From NCBI GenBank assembly GCA_020053735.1, contig JAGVMP010000019.1, forward strand, positions 186,001-250,000: a stretch of 64,000 bases of DNA, written 5' to 3'. This document shows, one piece after another, positions 19,572-27,798 of this stretch. Source of the stretch: Pseudomonadota bacterium. GTDB lineage: Bacteria; Pseudomonadota; Gammaproteobacteria; Burkholderiales; Methylophilaceae. The notes beneath the pieces are model-generated. The model ran no database searches and was not told the origin of the DNA. It saw nothing but the letters and a program-made list of their open reading frames with translations. The first letter of the stretch is position 1. Each line of letters opens with the position of its first letter. The position numbers and the translations under genes are program-made.

Positions 19572-20726
19572 ATGTCTTCTATTGCAATTTTTCCTCAACA
19601 AAATAACCTCGAACAAAACAACCAGGCACAGCCACAATTGCCTGTTGCATGGTATACAGACCCAAGTGTTTACGCATTAGAACAACAACATTTGTTTGCC
19701 AATGCGCCTAAATATGCGGGACACGCTCTGATGGTGCCTAATGCGGGCGATTATTATGTGCAAGACTGGATGCATAGCGCAAAAAGTTTAGTGAACCGCG
19801 AAGGCGAAATCTCGCTGGTTAGCAATGTGTGCAGACATCGCCAAGCCATTATGCTTAATGGCAGCGGCAATACACAAAACATTGTGTGCCCACTGCACCG
19901 ATGGACCTATGATTTAGGCGGCAAGCTTTTGGGCGCGCCGCATTTTGACGAAAATCCTTGCTTGCACTTGCAAAAAACTACCCTGCACAATTGGCAAGGC
20001 ATGCTGTTTGAAGCTCCACACAATATTACTAAAGAGCTAGATTTGCTTGGCTGCAAGGATGATTTTGATTTTAGCGATTATCAGTTGGATAGTGTCAATG
20101 TTGAACACTACCAATTTAATTGGAAAACGTTTATCGAAGTCTATTTGGAAGATTACCATGTGGGGCCGTTCCACCCCGGCCTAAACCAGATAGTCGATTG
20201 CACTGATTTGCATTGGGATTTTGGTGAGAATTTTAGCGCACAAACCGTCGGCTATAAGGCCGCGCCTGTACAACATTTATCTCCCGCTTATCAAAAATGG
20301 CAAGCAGAAATTCAGCGATTTCAAGGTGAAAAATCACCCCATTTACAACCTAAGCATGGCGCTATCTGGATGGTGTATTACCCATTCCTAATGATGGAAT
20401 GGTACCCCAATGTGTTGGTGGTATCGCACCTGATTCCCACTGGTGTTAATAGTTGCAGCAATGTCGTGGAGTTTTATTATCCAGAAGAGATTGCCTGCTT
20501 TGAGCGTGCCTATGTAGAAGTGCAACAAGCGGCTTACCTTGAAACCGCCATTGAGGATAAAGAAATTTGTCAACGCATGCATGATGGCCGCCAAGCATTG
20601 TTTGCACAAAATATCGATCAACGCGGGCCTTACCAGCACCCACTAGAAACTGGCTTAGCACACTTTCATGTGTGGTATCGTCAGCATATGCAAGCGCATT
20701 TAAATCACTTAAACCCAACTGAATGA
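19572..20726 (+). CDS. Rieske-type aromatic ring-hydroxylating oxygenase, alpha subunit-like
   Basis: 384-residue non-haem iron oxygenase. Rieske [2Fe-2S] ligands are Cys87-x-His89 in NVCRHRQAI and Cys106/His109 in VCPLHRWTYD. The mononuclear iron site is visible in EVYLEDYHVGPFHPGLNQ (Asp, two His). These features are typical of ring-hydroxylating dioxygenases and glycine-betaine or carnitine-type monooxygenases. No reductase or beta subunit is adjacent. It overlaps the next gene by 4 bases (ATGA). The substrate cannot be read from the sequence. Confidence 0.85.
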   Translation: MSSIAIFPQQNNLEQNNQAQPQLPVAWYTDPSVYALEQQHLFANAPKYAGHALMVPNAGDYYVQDWMHSAKSLVNREGEISLVSNVCRHRQAIMLNGSGNTQNIVCPLHRWTYDLGGKLLGAPHFDENPCLHLQKTTLHNWQGMLFEAPHNITKELDLLGCKDDFDFSDYQLDSVNVEHYQFNWKTFIEVYLEDYHVGPFHPGLNQIVDCTDLHWDFGENFSAQTVGYKAAPVQHLSPAYQKWQAEIQRFQGEKSPHLQPKHGAIWMVYYPFLMMEWYPNVLVVSHLIPTGVNSCSNVVEFYYPEEIACFERAYVEVQQAAYLETAIEDKEICQRMHDGRQALFAQNIDQRGPYQHPLETGLAHFHVWYRQHMQAHLNHLNPTE

Positions 20727-21619
20727 AACTACCTCATTTAGGTAGTTTATGGATGTTGGTTGCCGCACTGGGTTTTGCCATCATGGGCGCACTGGTGAAG
20801 GCTGGTGCAACAAAATTCAGTAGCGCAGAGCTGGTGTTTTATCGCTCTATATTTGGTTTGCTGGCGATTTATGCTTACATTTTTGCCAACAAATTGCCGT
20901 TAAAAACGCCCGTACTGGCCAAGCACATGTCGCGCGCTTTGGTAGGGTTTATCGCGCTGGTGTTATTTTTTTACGCCATCGCTCACCTACATTTGGCCAC
21001 AGCCGTTACGCTGAACTACACCTCGCCCTTATTTTTGGCGCTGTTTATGCCATTTTTGCTGCATGAAAAGCCTAAAGGTATTTTATATATTGCCGTAGCG
21101 ATTGGTTTTATTGGCGTAGTGTTATTGCTAAAACCCACATTACATAGCAATGATACCTTAGCAGGCGCAATGGGATTGGCTTCTGGAGCAGGCGCTGCGA
21201 TTGCTTATATTAATGTGAAACAACTAGCCAACTTAAATGAGCCTGATTGGCGCACCGTGTATTACTTTACGCTGGTTTCTACCATCGCTTCTGGCGCCTG
21301 GATGTTAATCAGCGGCTTGCTTGGGCAGCCTGGATTTACCACACTGGATTGGCAAGACTTGTCTGTATTACAAGACCTGTCTGTATTAATAGGTTTAGGC
21401 GTTTCTGCCACCATCGCACAACTGGCCATGACGCGCGCGTATCGCACCGGTCACACACTCACTGTCGCTAGCCTCGCCTATCTCACTGTCGTGCTAGCCA
21501 GTTTTTTTGGTGTGTTATTTTGGCAAGAACAGCTATCAGTTGGTGAGTGGCTGGCGATTGGTCTAATTATTCTAAGCGGCGTCATTAGCGTAAACGCAAC
21601 AAACTCGACCACAAAATAA
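20723..21619 (+). CDS. DMT/EamA-family transporter
   Basis: 298 residues, about ten transmembrane helices as two EamA repeats. The first repeat contains VFYRSIFGLLAIYAY and TAVTLNYTSPLFLALFMPFL; the second contains TIAQLAMTRAYRTGHTLTVA. Such proteins export amino acids, metabolites or dyes across the inner membrane. It is translationally coupled (4-base overlap) to the Rieske oxygenase, so it may move that enzyme's substrate or product. This link is inferred from gene position only. Confidence 0.87.
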   Translation: MKLPHLGSLWMLVAALGFAIMGALVKAGATKFSSAELVFYRSIFGLLAIYAYIFANKLPLKTPVLAKHMSRALVGFIALVLFFYAIAHLHLATAVTLNYTSPLFLALFMPFLLHEKPKGILYIAVAIGFIGVVLLLKPTLHSNDTLAGAMGLASGAGAAIAYINVKQLANLNEPDWRTVYYFTLVSTIASGAWMLISGLLGQPGFTTLDWQDLSVLQDLSVLIGLGVSATIAQLAMTRAYRTGHTLTVASLAYLTVVLASFFGVLFWQEQLSVGEWLAIGLIILSGVISVNATNSTTK

Positions 21620-21821
21620 CTGCCAAATAACTGGCAAATGAAGCTTAAAACCACCAAATACTGTGGTTGTGTATTTCAGAAACCACAAGCTACATTTTTA
21701 CGTTATTTGCCTGCCGAATTTTTAATAAAACTACTAGTCATTTCTATAAAAACCACTAGACATTTCAATAAGTTAGCAGTAATCTGTACTTTCCGCGTTA
21801 GATATGTGAATTTAAGTTTTA

Positions 21822-22595
21822 ATGAACAAACTTAATATGCTTTTTAGATATATGGTTAGATATATCGCATTACTTTCAGCCGCCCTTTTGCTTAGTGGCT
21901 GTTTGGGTGGCACTGTTGCGCAGCAAATTGTGCGCTCTATCGCCACCAGCGTCGCCGATAAAGCGATGGCGCGCGCCATGGATGTGGATGAAGACCAAGC
22001 TTACAGTAATCGCCAAACAGACCAATCATACGCGCAAGCACCCTCAGCATTAAACACGCCAAACAGCTCTTTGCCGCAACCTTATAAGCCAATACCTACT
22101 CAGGCACAAGTAAATGAGGAATTAGCCAAACGAAATTTAACGCACTTCAATTCGGTAAAACGCAGCTTGCAAGAAACTCAGCCCGACCCTTATCAAATCG
22201 CAATTGCCAACACCGCATTCGAGGAATTGAAGCCAATAGCAGAGCCTCTGCCACAAGAAATGGCAGAAACTGAAAGCTCACCAGCCTCACCTGTCGTGAT
22301 ACAAGGCAACCAGTTGGTGCGCGTGGAGCTATTTAATATGTTGATTGGGGAAGAGAAAAATAGCGTATACGAAAATGCGCGCTTGATAGGCGCCACCAAT
22401 TTACCGCAAAAACGTGAATGGCCAATGTGGCGCGTGGCCACTGGGGCTATTCAATCTAGTCAAAGACAGCCAGATAAAAAATTAATCACGTTTTTAATTC
22501 CGCCAGAGTTTGGCAAGTTGCCTAGTGGGGCAGTCACCGTTGTAGAGCTTGCTAGCGCCGGTGAGCTAAATGTAGCACGTTATAAAGCCAACTAA
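21822..22595 (+). CDS. Putative lipoprotein of unknown function
   Basis: 257-residue protein with a signal peptide ending in the lipobox LLLSGC. It starts at 21822, but the ATG at 21852 gives the more typical signal MVRYIALLSAALLLSGC. The mature part opens with LGGTVAQQIVRSIATSVADK, then a Gln/Pro-rich low-complexity stretch, and ends in a folded region (GNQLVRVELFNMLIGEEKNS) likely exposed in the periplasm. I do not recognise the family. The gene ends 13 bases from the convergent response-regulator gene. Confidence 0.7.
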   Translation: MNKLNMLFRYMVRYIALLSAALLLSGCLGGTVAQQIVRSIATSVADKAMARAMDVDEDQAYSNRQTDQSYAQAPSALNTPNSSLPQPYKPIPTQAQVNEELAKRNLTHFNSVKRSLQETQPDPYQIAIANTAFEELKPIAEPLPQEMAETESSPASPVVIQGNQLVRVELFNMLIGEEKNSVYENARLIGATNLPQKREWPMWRVATGAIQSSQRQPDKKLITFLIPPEFGKLPSGAVTVVELASAGELNVARYKAN

Positions 22596-22608
22596 ATCAA
22601 AGTATAAT

Positions 22609-23247
22609 CTATGGTTCTAGCAATCCGCTACGCATCGCAATCAACGCAATCTCGGCAGAATTTTGCGCATTTAATTTTTGCTTAATGTTATACAAATGCG
22701 TACCGACGGTGCGCGGGCTCAAAAACAAATTCTCTGCAATCTCATTCGTTGTCTTGCCTTTTGCTAGCGACATAAACACTTCAAATTCACGCTCACTTAA
22801 CACATCCACAGGGCTTTGGCTGCCGCTTAATTGCTGAATCGCCATTTGTTGCGCGACGCTGGCCTCGATATATTTTTTACCACTCGCCACCATGCGAATT
22901 GCTTTAATCAACTCCTCAGCCGCACTACGTTTTGTTAAATAGCCCATCGCCCCAGCATTCAACACCCGCTTGGGGTGTACTGAATCTTCATGCGCAGAAA
23001 GCACTAATATATGTGCGCTACTATCTTTAGCCAAAATCCGCTCAATTGCTTCTAAGCCGCCCATACCCGGCATCGTAATGTCCATCACCACCACGTTAGG
23101 CTTATGCTCCATGTAAGATTTAATCGCGGTTTCACCATTCTCAGCTTCAGCAATCACTTTGATGTCTGCGGCTGATTCCAGCAACATTTTAAAACCCATG
23201 CGCACTACGGCGTGGTCATCAACCAGCATTACATTAATTAGGCTCAC
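22609..23247 (-). CDS. NarL/UhpA-type response regulator
   Basis: 212 residues. An N-terminal receiver domain contains the Asp pair DDHAVVRMG, phospho-acceptor Asp56 in VVVMDITMPGMGG, and the Lys of LTKRSAAEEL. It is followed by a LuxR-type helix-turn-helix (about 150-200: LSEREFEVFMSLAKGKTTNE, then IAENLFLSPRTVGTHLYNIK). Transcribed 65 bases after the histidine kinase, with which it forms a two-component system. The signal and target genes are not evident. Confidence 0.93.
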   Translation of the reverse strand: MSLINVMLVDDHAVVRMGFKMLLESAADIKVIAEAENGETAIKSYMEHKPNVVVMDITMPGMGGLEAIERILAKDSSAHILVLSAHEDSVHPKRVLNAGAMGYLTKRSAAEELIKAIRMVASGKKYIEASVAQQMAIQQLSGSQSPVDVLSEREFEVFMSLAKGKTTNEIAENLFLSPRTVGTHLYNIKQKLNAQNSAEIALIAMRSGLLEP

Positions 23248-23312
23248 TATTGTTCATCCTTTGTATCCATTCTATGAGTATCCATCCTTTGGCTAACTTT
23301 TAAACTGCCTAT

Positions 23313-24713
23313 TCAAACGACTTGCTCTGGCGCAATGGCTTGCGGAATGTTAATGTAAATGGCTGTACCTTTATTGCCAACGCCATTCTCATTTAACCCA
23401 GCATTCAAATTTAACCCAGAATCCACATTAAAACTGCCGCCAAAACTTTGCACACGCTCACGCATCCCCAGCAGCCCAAAATGGTTGCTTTGATCTACAT
23501 CGTGAATATTCATGCCCTTACCATCATCTTTAATCGTCAGCTGTAACGCCCCGGTTTTAGTGGTGCTTAAACTAATCTCTAAATTTTTTGCCGCGGCATG
23601 TTTAATCGCATTATTCATCGCTTCTTGCACAATACGATAGATATTAATATTTAAGCTCTCACCTAAGGCTTCTAACTTGCCAGATAGCGTCAAATTAACA
23701 TGAATATCAGGTTGCTGCTTTTGCAAATTATTGACAGCATCTTTTAATGTCTCGCTTAAGCCCAAATTATCGAGTGACCCCGGCCGTAGCTGGCGAATAA
23801 TATTGTGCATGCCGTCATAGATATGATTCGCCGCAGCTACAATAGTTTGCGCATGGCTTGAAATATCTGGCAAAGCACTATTAGATGCGCCTTTTTCGGT
23901 TTTATTCACAATCGCCACCGCAAAGGTTTTAATCGCTGTCACATATTGGCCAAGCTCGTCATGCAGCTCGCGCGCTAGGCTGCGCCGCTCATCCTCAATA
24001 TGGCTTTGAATTAGCGCGGTGAGTTGGCGATTTTCTTCCAGCTCACGCTCAGCAGTCAGCGATTCTGCCATGCGGTTTAAACTGTGCCCAATGCGGTCAA
24101 ACTCTGGCAAATCAAAGTTGGGTAAACGTGTGCTTAAATCGCCATGCTCCATTTTGTTAATCGCTTTTAGCATCGGCTGCAAGGGCTGCAGCCAGTGACC
24201 CAGCATCCAATACACAGCCAAATTGAGTAAGAAGAAAAACCCCAACCCCACCCACAACAAATTTTTAAACTTGCCCCACGCATCGCGAATAGCACCTGCA
24301 GGATTGGGCTGCACCACCAGCTTGCCAAAGTTGATATAACGTGTCACCGACTTTTCATGCGGATTCAGCATATTGTAAAACCACTGCGGCGGATTCTGGT
24401 TAGAGCGATATTTTGATGGCGGCGATTTGAAAAGTTGCATACCACTGATGCTATACAGCCTAATTTCGTTGCCACGCACATGGCCCAAATGTTGCAAAAA
24501 CCGATGCATCACTTCATGCGTATATCCCCATTCAGGGTTTTGCACCGAGCTTACAATCACAGTATCTAACAGCTGCGTTGTCACTCGCGTGGCTGCTTCG
24601 ACACCCTCTTGAATCGACGCTTTGGTGCCACTAAACACCACAAACCCAACCGCTGACATAAACAGTAGCAGCAGCGCAGTAATCAGCAGGTTTAAACGAA
24701 GGCGTAAGCTCAT
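23313..24713 (-). CDS. Sensor histidine kinase (HisKA_3/NarX type)
   Basis: 466 residues. N-terminal transmembrane helix at about 8-28, periplasmic sensing region at about 30-150 with no recognisable ligand motif, second helix at about 151-171, HAMP linker, then a HisKA_3 dimerisation domain with the phospho-accepting His251 in SLARELHDELGQ. The ATPase domain shows NAIKHA, DDGKG and GLLGMRERV. Partner of the adjacent response regulator. Confidence 0.92.
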   Translation of the reverse strand: MSLRLRLNLLITALLLLFMSAVGFVVFSGTKASIQEGVEAATRVTTQLLDTVIVSSVQNPEWGYTHEVMHRFLQHLGHVRGNEIRLYSISGMQLFKSPPSKYRSNQNPPQWFYNMLNPHEKSVTRYINFGKLVVQPNPAGAIRDAWGKFKNLLWVGLGFFFLLNLAVYWMLGHWLQPLQPMLKAINKMEHGDLSTRLPNFDLPEFDRIGHSLNRMAESLTAERELEENRQLTALIQSHIEDERRSLARELHDELGQYVTAIKTFAVAIVNKTEKGASNSALPDISSHAQTIVAAANHIYDGMHNIIRQLRPGSLDNLGLSETLKDAVNNLQKQQPDIHVNLTLSGKLEALGESLNINIYRIVQEAMNNAIKHAAAKNLEISLSTTKTGALQLTIKDDGKGMNIHDVDQSNHFGLLGMRERVQSFGGSFNVDSGLNLNAGLNENGVGNKGTAIYINIPQAIAPEQVV

Positions 24714-24742
24714 TTAGTGTTTATTCATTGACAACTATTTAT

Positions 24743-25126
24743 CTAGCGTGCCACACAATTGGCACGAATCCACGTTGCAAATTCTTGCTCGCCAAGCTCG
24801 CCACCTGCCACGGCTAGCATGGTGAGTGTTGCATCTACCTGCGTAGCTACCAGCTTATACCCGTTAAGTGCTAAAAACAAACCTACACTTAAAAAAGCCA
24901 CGCGCTTATCACCATCGACAAACGCATGGTTTTTTGCCAACCCCACACCATAGGCAGCAGCCAGTTCAGCGTAATCGGGCGCACCGTAATGGGCTAAATT
25001 TGGCGCGCGGCTTAACGCAGAGTCTAACAAAGCGTGATCACGAACACCGGAAGCACCGCCATGCAAAGCCAAACTTTCATCATGCAAAGTAACCAGCAGG
25101 TCTTTATCTAACCACTTCCACTGCAT
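24743..25126 (-). CDS. Doc/Fic-type toxin (death-on-curing family)
   Basis: 127-residue protein with the Fic/Doc fold motif H67-AFVDGDKR-75, close to HxFx(D/N)GNKR. The usual Asn is Asp here, which may alter phosphoryl or adenylyl transfer activity. In phage P1 Doc phosphorylates EF-Tu and arrests translation. The gene follows an AbrB-type antitoxin gene by 5 bases, matching a toxin-antitoxin module. The pair lies directly downstream of the broken integron integrase and on the same strand. Confidence 0.85.
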   Translation of the reverse strand: MQWKWLDKDLLVTLHDESLALHGGASGVRDHALLDSALSRAPNLAHYGAPDYAELAAAYGVGLAKNHAFVDGDKRVAFLSVGLFLALNGYKLVATQVDATLTMLAVAGGELGEQEFATWIRANCVAR

Positions 25127-25131
25127 AGTTG

Positions 25132-25356
25132 CTACTTAGCCAGTGCATTAAAAGTATCGCGGTATTCGCGCATAAACTGGCGGCCAATTTCAAGCTGCTC
25201 TTCAAAACTTGGATTATTAGGTGTAATGGCTACACCGCTTGGTGTATCCGTCAAAAACACCGTGTCGCCTTTTTCTAACTTAAGCCTTGCCAACACTTCT
25301 TTAGGCAAAACCAAGCCAACAGAATTGCCAATTTGTGTGAGTTTAATTCCTTGCAT
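25132..25356 (-). CDS. AbrB/SpoVT-type antitoxin
   Basis: 74 residues from the ATG at 25356 (MQGIKLTQIGNSVGLVLPKE), a swapped-hairpin AbrB/MazE DNA-binding fold. It is followed by an acidic-basic C-terminal segment (FEEQLEIGRQFMREYRDT) likely to bind the toxin. This start is chosen for the AAGGAG site 5-10 bases upstream; the longer open frame overlaps the integrase end and lacks a site. A palindrome lies 26 bases upstream, probably the autoregulatory operator. Confidence 0.85.
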   Translation of the reverse strand: MQGIKLTQIGNSVGLVLPKEVLARLKLEKGDTVFLTDTPSGVAITPNNPSFEEQLEIGRQFMREYRDTFNALAK

Positions 25357-25381
25357 GTTGAATACTCCTTGCATTGCAATG

Positions 25382-25401
25382 TTATAACAATTGTTATAAT
25401 A
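25382..25401 (-). promoter_or_regulatory. Palindromic operator/promoter of the toxin-antitoxin pair
   Basis: TTATAACAATTGTTATAA (25382-25399) is a perfect 18-bp palindrome. On the minus strand it overlaps a plausible -10 (TATTAT, 25401-25396) preceded by TTGCTT about 16 bases upstream. Position 26-43 bases ahead of the antitoxin start is ideal for autorepression by the AbrB-type protein. Confidence 0.7.
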
Positions 25402-25433
25402 CGCGCATATTTTGCAAAAGCAAATAGCCTTGC

Positions 25434-26421
25434 TCAAAGCACATCTAAGGGGCTGCTCACCCCACGCCCGCCCTTATTCAGCACGTGCGTGTAAATCATG
25501 GTTGTTGATACATCTGAATGCCCTAATAATTCTTGAACGGTGCGAATATCATAACCACCTTCAAGCAAATGCGTAGCAAAACTGTGGCGCAAAGTATGTG
25601 GCGTAGCGTGTTTGGTAATGCCTGCATCCATTACTGCTTGGCGAACGGCACGTTGAATAGCTTGATCTTGTACATGGTGACGACGCGTATCGCCAGAACG
25701 CGGGTCTACCGACAACTTACCCGATGGAAAAACATACTGCCAAGCCCAATCGATGCCAGCCGAAGGATATTTTTTATCTAGAGCCATTGGCATATACACC
25801 CGCCCAAAACCATTTTCCAAATCGGTAGCGTGCAAATTTTTCACTTTGTCTAAATGGGTTTTTAAAGGCGTTATTAAGCTTAAAGGCAGCATGGTAATGC
25901 GGTCTTTATAGCCTTTACCATCCCTAATTAAAATCTCTTTACGCGCAAAATCAATATCTTTAACCCGCAGGCGCAGCACCTCTAAAATACGCATGCCTGT
26001 GCCATAAAGCAAACTCACAATTAAATGATGCGTACCTGCTAACTGCACCAATATTTTAGCCACCTCATCTTGCGTCAGCACCACAGGCAAGCGTTTGGAG
26101 GTTTTAGCTTGCTCCCTCATCCAACCAAGGCAAAGCCGTACCCAGCACCTCTTTGTATAAAAACAACAACGCACTTTTGGCTTGATTTTGCGTGCTTGCG
26201 GCCACATTGCCTTGCACCGCCAAGTAAGTTAAAAACTGCTCTACCTGCACCGCGCCCAAATCTTTAGGGTGTTGCTTGTCAAAATGCAAAATATATCGTT
26301 TAATCCAATCTGTATAAGCCTGCTCTGTGCGAATACTGTAATGTTTTAAGCGAATTTTGCCGCGCACCTGATCTAACAGCTTTGGTGTGTTTGCATTTGG
26401 CTCTGTTTTTGACGTATTCAT
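25434..26421 (-). pseudogene. intI: Integron integrase IntI, frameshifted
   Basis: N-terminal part 26421-26104 reads SAM-like core-binding residues (YSIRTEQAYTDWIKRYILHF) up to PWLDEGAS and a stop. The catalytic part continues in another frame ([14 protein letters not shown]) to 25434. Removing one C from the CCC at 26114-26116 restores ...[15 protein letters not shown] and a 328-residue protein, normal for IntI. The IntI-specific patch ([20 protein letters not shown]) and the catalytic Arg ([10 protein letters not shown]), [19 protein letters not shown] residues are present. The integron-type identity is therefore clear, and the reading frame is broken unless there is a sequencing error or ribosomal slippage. 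Confidence 0.93.
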
Positions 26422-26554
26422 TTTATAAAATTAGGCAATACTAAAAATTAATAACAATATGATTTTATTATATACTTTAATCAACTTCAACAACCAAAAA
26501 TCCCACTTGACGCAATATAAAGCGTCAAATAGGATGTCTACTTTACGTTAGAGA
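26422..26554. other. attI-like region with the cassette insertion point
   Basis: Between the integrase start and the first cassette. The recombination core is GTTAGAG at 26548-26554, and the cassette would begin at the TT after the G. It contains TTGACGC-N8-GCGTCAA inverted arms (26507-26513/26522-26528) and several AT-rich stretches. A candidate -10 for the integrase (TATAAT, minus strand, 26472-26467) lies 46 bases from its ATG. No LexA box was recognised. Confidence 0.7.
26507..26535 (+). promoter_or_regulatory. Candidate cassette promoter Pc
   Basis: TTGACG (-35, 26507-26512), exactly 17 bases, then TAGGAT (-10, 26530-26535), pointing into the cassette array and ending 12 bases before the recombination core. 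Position corresponds to the Pc of known integrons. The -35 is part of the TTGACGC/GCGTCAA inverted arms, so a bound protein could affect it. Confidence 0.6.
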
Positions 26555-26568
26555 TTAAATAATTGCAG

Positions 26569-27051
26569 ATGACACACGACCTTATTTTTTTACTCGGATT
26601 TGTCACGCTTGGCGCCTTGGTTTTATTAGGCAGCCGATACCTGGACTCATATGCCTACAGCAAGCTACTGGCCGTAGTTATCATCTTGGCCATGGTAGTC
26701 ATGGTCTGGTTTCACGCTATCGCAATCAGAGTGGAGGGCGACAGTCAAGTCCATTTTATTGTGCTGGCGATCGCGCAGTTTTGGGTACTCGCACTTAGCT
26801 TTAAACTCTGGTTCTCCTTAAACTACCCACGCTTCAACCGCGCTCTGCGTGTATCGGTGCATGTGCTGTCTCATGCCTCACTGGCAGTTTCAGTGTTTGC
26901 AGGCTATTGGCTTAAGACTGCACATCCTGTGATCGTCTTTCTGCTCTATCCCCTGTCGAGCCTGTCAGTTGCCCTAATTGCTGAGAGCATCGAAGAGGCG
27001 GCGGAGCGGCGTGCAGCCAAGGCAACTTCGACATCCGAGGAAAGCTTCTAA
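26569..27051 (+). CDS. Cassette 1: four-helix membrane protein, unknown
   Basis: 160 residues from the ATG at 26569 (a TTG two codons earlier is less likely). Four hydrophobic segments are visible (FLLGFVTLGALVLLG, LLAVVIILAMVVMVWFHAI, QFWVLALSFKLW, HPVIVFLLYPLSSLSVALI) and the tail is charged and Ala/Glu-rich. There is no obvious ribosome site, which is common for cassette genes. Composition is more GC-rich than its surroundings, suggesting outside origin. Family not recognised. Expression would depend on the Pc just upstream. Confidence 0.75.
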   Translation: MTHDLIFLLGFVTLGALVLLGSRYLDSYAYSKLLAVVIILAMVVMVWFHAIAIRVEGDSQVHFIVLAIAQFWVLALSFKLWFSLNYPRFNRALRVSVHVLSHASLAVSVFAGYWLKTAHPVIVFLLYPLSSLSVALIAESIEEAAERRAAKATSTSEESF

Positions 27052-27104
27052 CAATTCACTCAAGCCGACGCCCCTTTGGGCGCGGCTTAATTCGGGCGTT
27101 AGGG
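27046..27104 (+). repeat. attC 1
   Basis: 59 bp, from TTCTAAC to GTTAGGG. The arms TCAAGCCGACGCCC and GGGCGCGGCTTAA pair across a small loop. The layout closely resembles the classical 60-bp attC of aadA-type resistance cassettes, unlike the other attC sites of this array. The gene's stop codon lies within the first bases of the site. Confidence 0.9.
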
Positions 27105-27177
27105 TTTAATTCTAAATCATTGTGTTTCTATTGTTGCGCCGCAGGGTTGTGTTGTTTGTCAGTATTGTGGTTGTAAT

Positions 27178-27291
27178 TCACAATCCGTTTACGTCATGCC
27201 ATTGTGTTAGTTTAATTTGAACGCTCATTTGAGCACGACGTAAGCCGTAAAGCTCGGTTGCGTTTGTTAATTCGGTGGTCTTTGCCACCAT
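27178..27291 (-). CDS. Short reverse ORF in cassette 2 (uncertain)
   Basis: The 245-base interval between attC 1 and the split attC has no plus-strand gene of useful length. On the minus strand a 37-codon frame reads MVAKTTELTNATELYGLRRA then QMSVQIKLTQWHDVNGL. No ribosome site is seen and the amino-acid pattern is unremarkable. The region also contains GGTGG/CCACC plus T5 (27274-27295) and TTTACGTC...GACGTAAG arms, so an RNA or regulatory cassette is equally possible. Confidence 0.3.
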   Translation of the reverse strand: MVAKTTELTNATELYGLRRAQMSVQIKLTQWHDVNGL

Positions 27292-27344
27292 TTTTAAGTG
27301 AGGTTAGCGTGGGTTGTTACTTTGTTTCTCTTAAGTTACTTTTT

Positions 27345-27378
27345 GCCCTAACCCGTCGTTCAAGCGGGACTGTGGACT
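27345..27378 (+). repeat. attC 2, left half
   Basis: GCCCTAACCCGTCGTTCAAG followed by CGGGACTG..., the 5' arm of an attC. It breaks off at the left end of the IS3-family element; the matching 3' arm is at 28626-28652. Confidence 0.75.
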
Positions 27379-27426
27379 TGCCCTAAAAAAGTAGACACAT
27401 CACTCTAACTTTTGAGGAGATGTGGC

Positions 27427-27798
27427 ATGGCAAGAACGATCAAACGGGCATACGCTCGCTATGCAGAAACATTTAAAGCGGAGGCGGTCAGATTAGCCTC
27501 TCAACCTGGCATATTGGTGCAGGATGTTGCGCAGTCTCTAGACATCCACCCCTTTATGCTGTCACGATGGAAGAAACAATGTCGTGAGGGCATCATTATG
27601 GTTAACCCTGAATCGAATCCTGCACCTGAGTTGGTCAGTGAAGCTGAGCTATTACGCTTGCGTGAGCTGGAGAAAGCCTACGCCCAGCTTAAGCTGGAGC
27701 ATGACCTTTTAAAAAAAGCCATCAAATTCACTTCCGATGCAAAACGGACATCTTCCGTTTCATTGCCCAAAATTGCCAAGATTTCCCGGTCCAAATGA
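27427..27798 (+). CDS. IS3-family transposase OrfA
   Basis: 123 residues from the ATG at 27427, preceded by GAGGAG. It has a helix-turn-helix DNA-binding domain (AEAVRLASQPGILVQDVAQS, LDIHPFMLSRWKKQ) and a leucine-zipper-like segment (LRLRELEKAYAQLKLEHDLL) as in IS3/IS911 OrfA. Ends by overlapping OrfB by four bases (ATGA). Confidence 0.93.
   Translation: MARTIKRAYARYAETFKAEAVRLASQPGILVQDVAQSLDIHPFMLSRWKKQCREGIIMVNPESNPAPELVSEAELLRLRELEKAYAQLKLEHDLLKKAIKFTSDAKRTSSVSLPKIAKISRSK
27711..27718 (+). other. Programmed -1 frameshift site (A7G) in IS3 orfA
   Basis: A run of seven A then G. A -1 slip here enters the OrfB frame, which stays open with KSHQIHFRCKTDIFRFIAQN then CQDFPVQMMCEQYQVSRSGF, normal OrfB N-terminal sequence. 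The fused OrfAB is expected to be the transposase, as in other IS3 elements. Confidence 0.75.

Noticed and set aside
21662-21686. GTGGTT...AACCAC hairpin after the DMT transporter gene
   Set aside because: Short stem with a 12-base loop and no proper T tract; insufficient to call a terminator.
25434-26421. Phage-type or XerC/D recombinase
   Set aside because: The IntI-specific patch and the adjacent attI/attC sites fit an integron integrase, not a phage or Xer recombinase.
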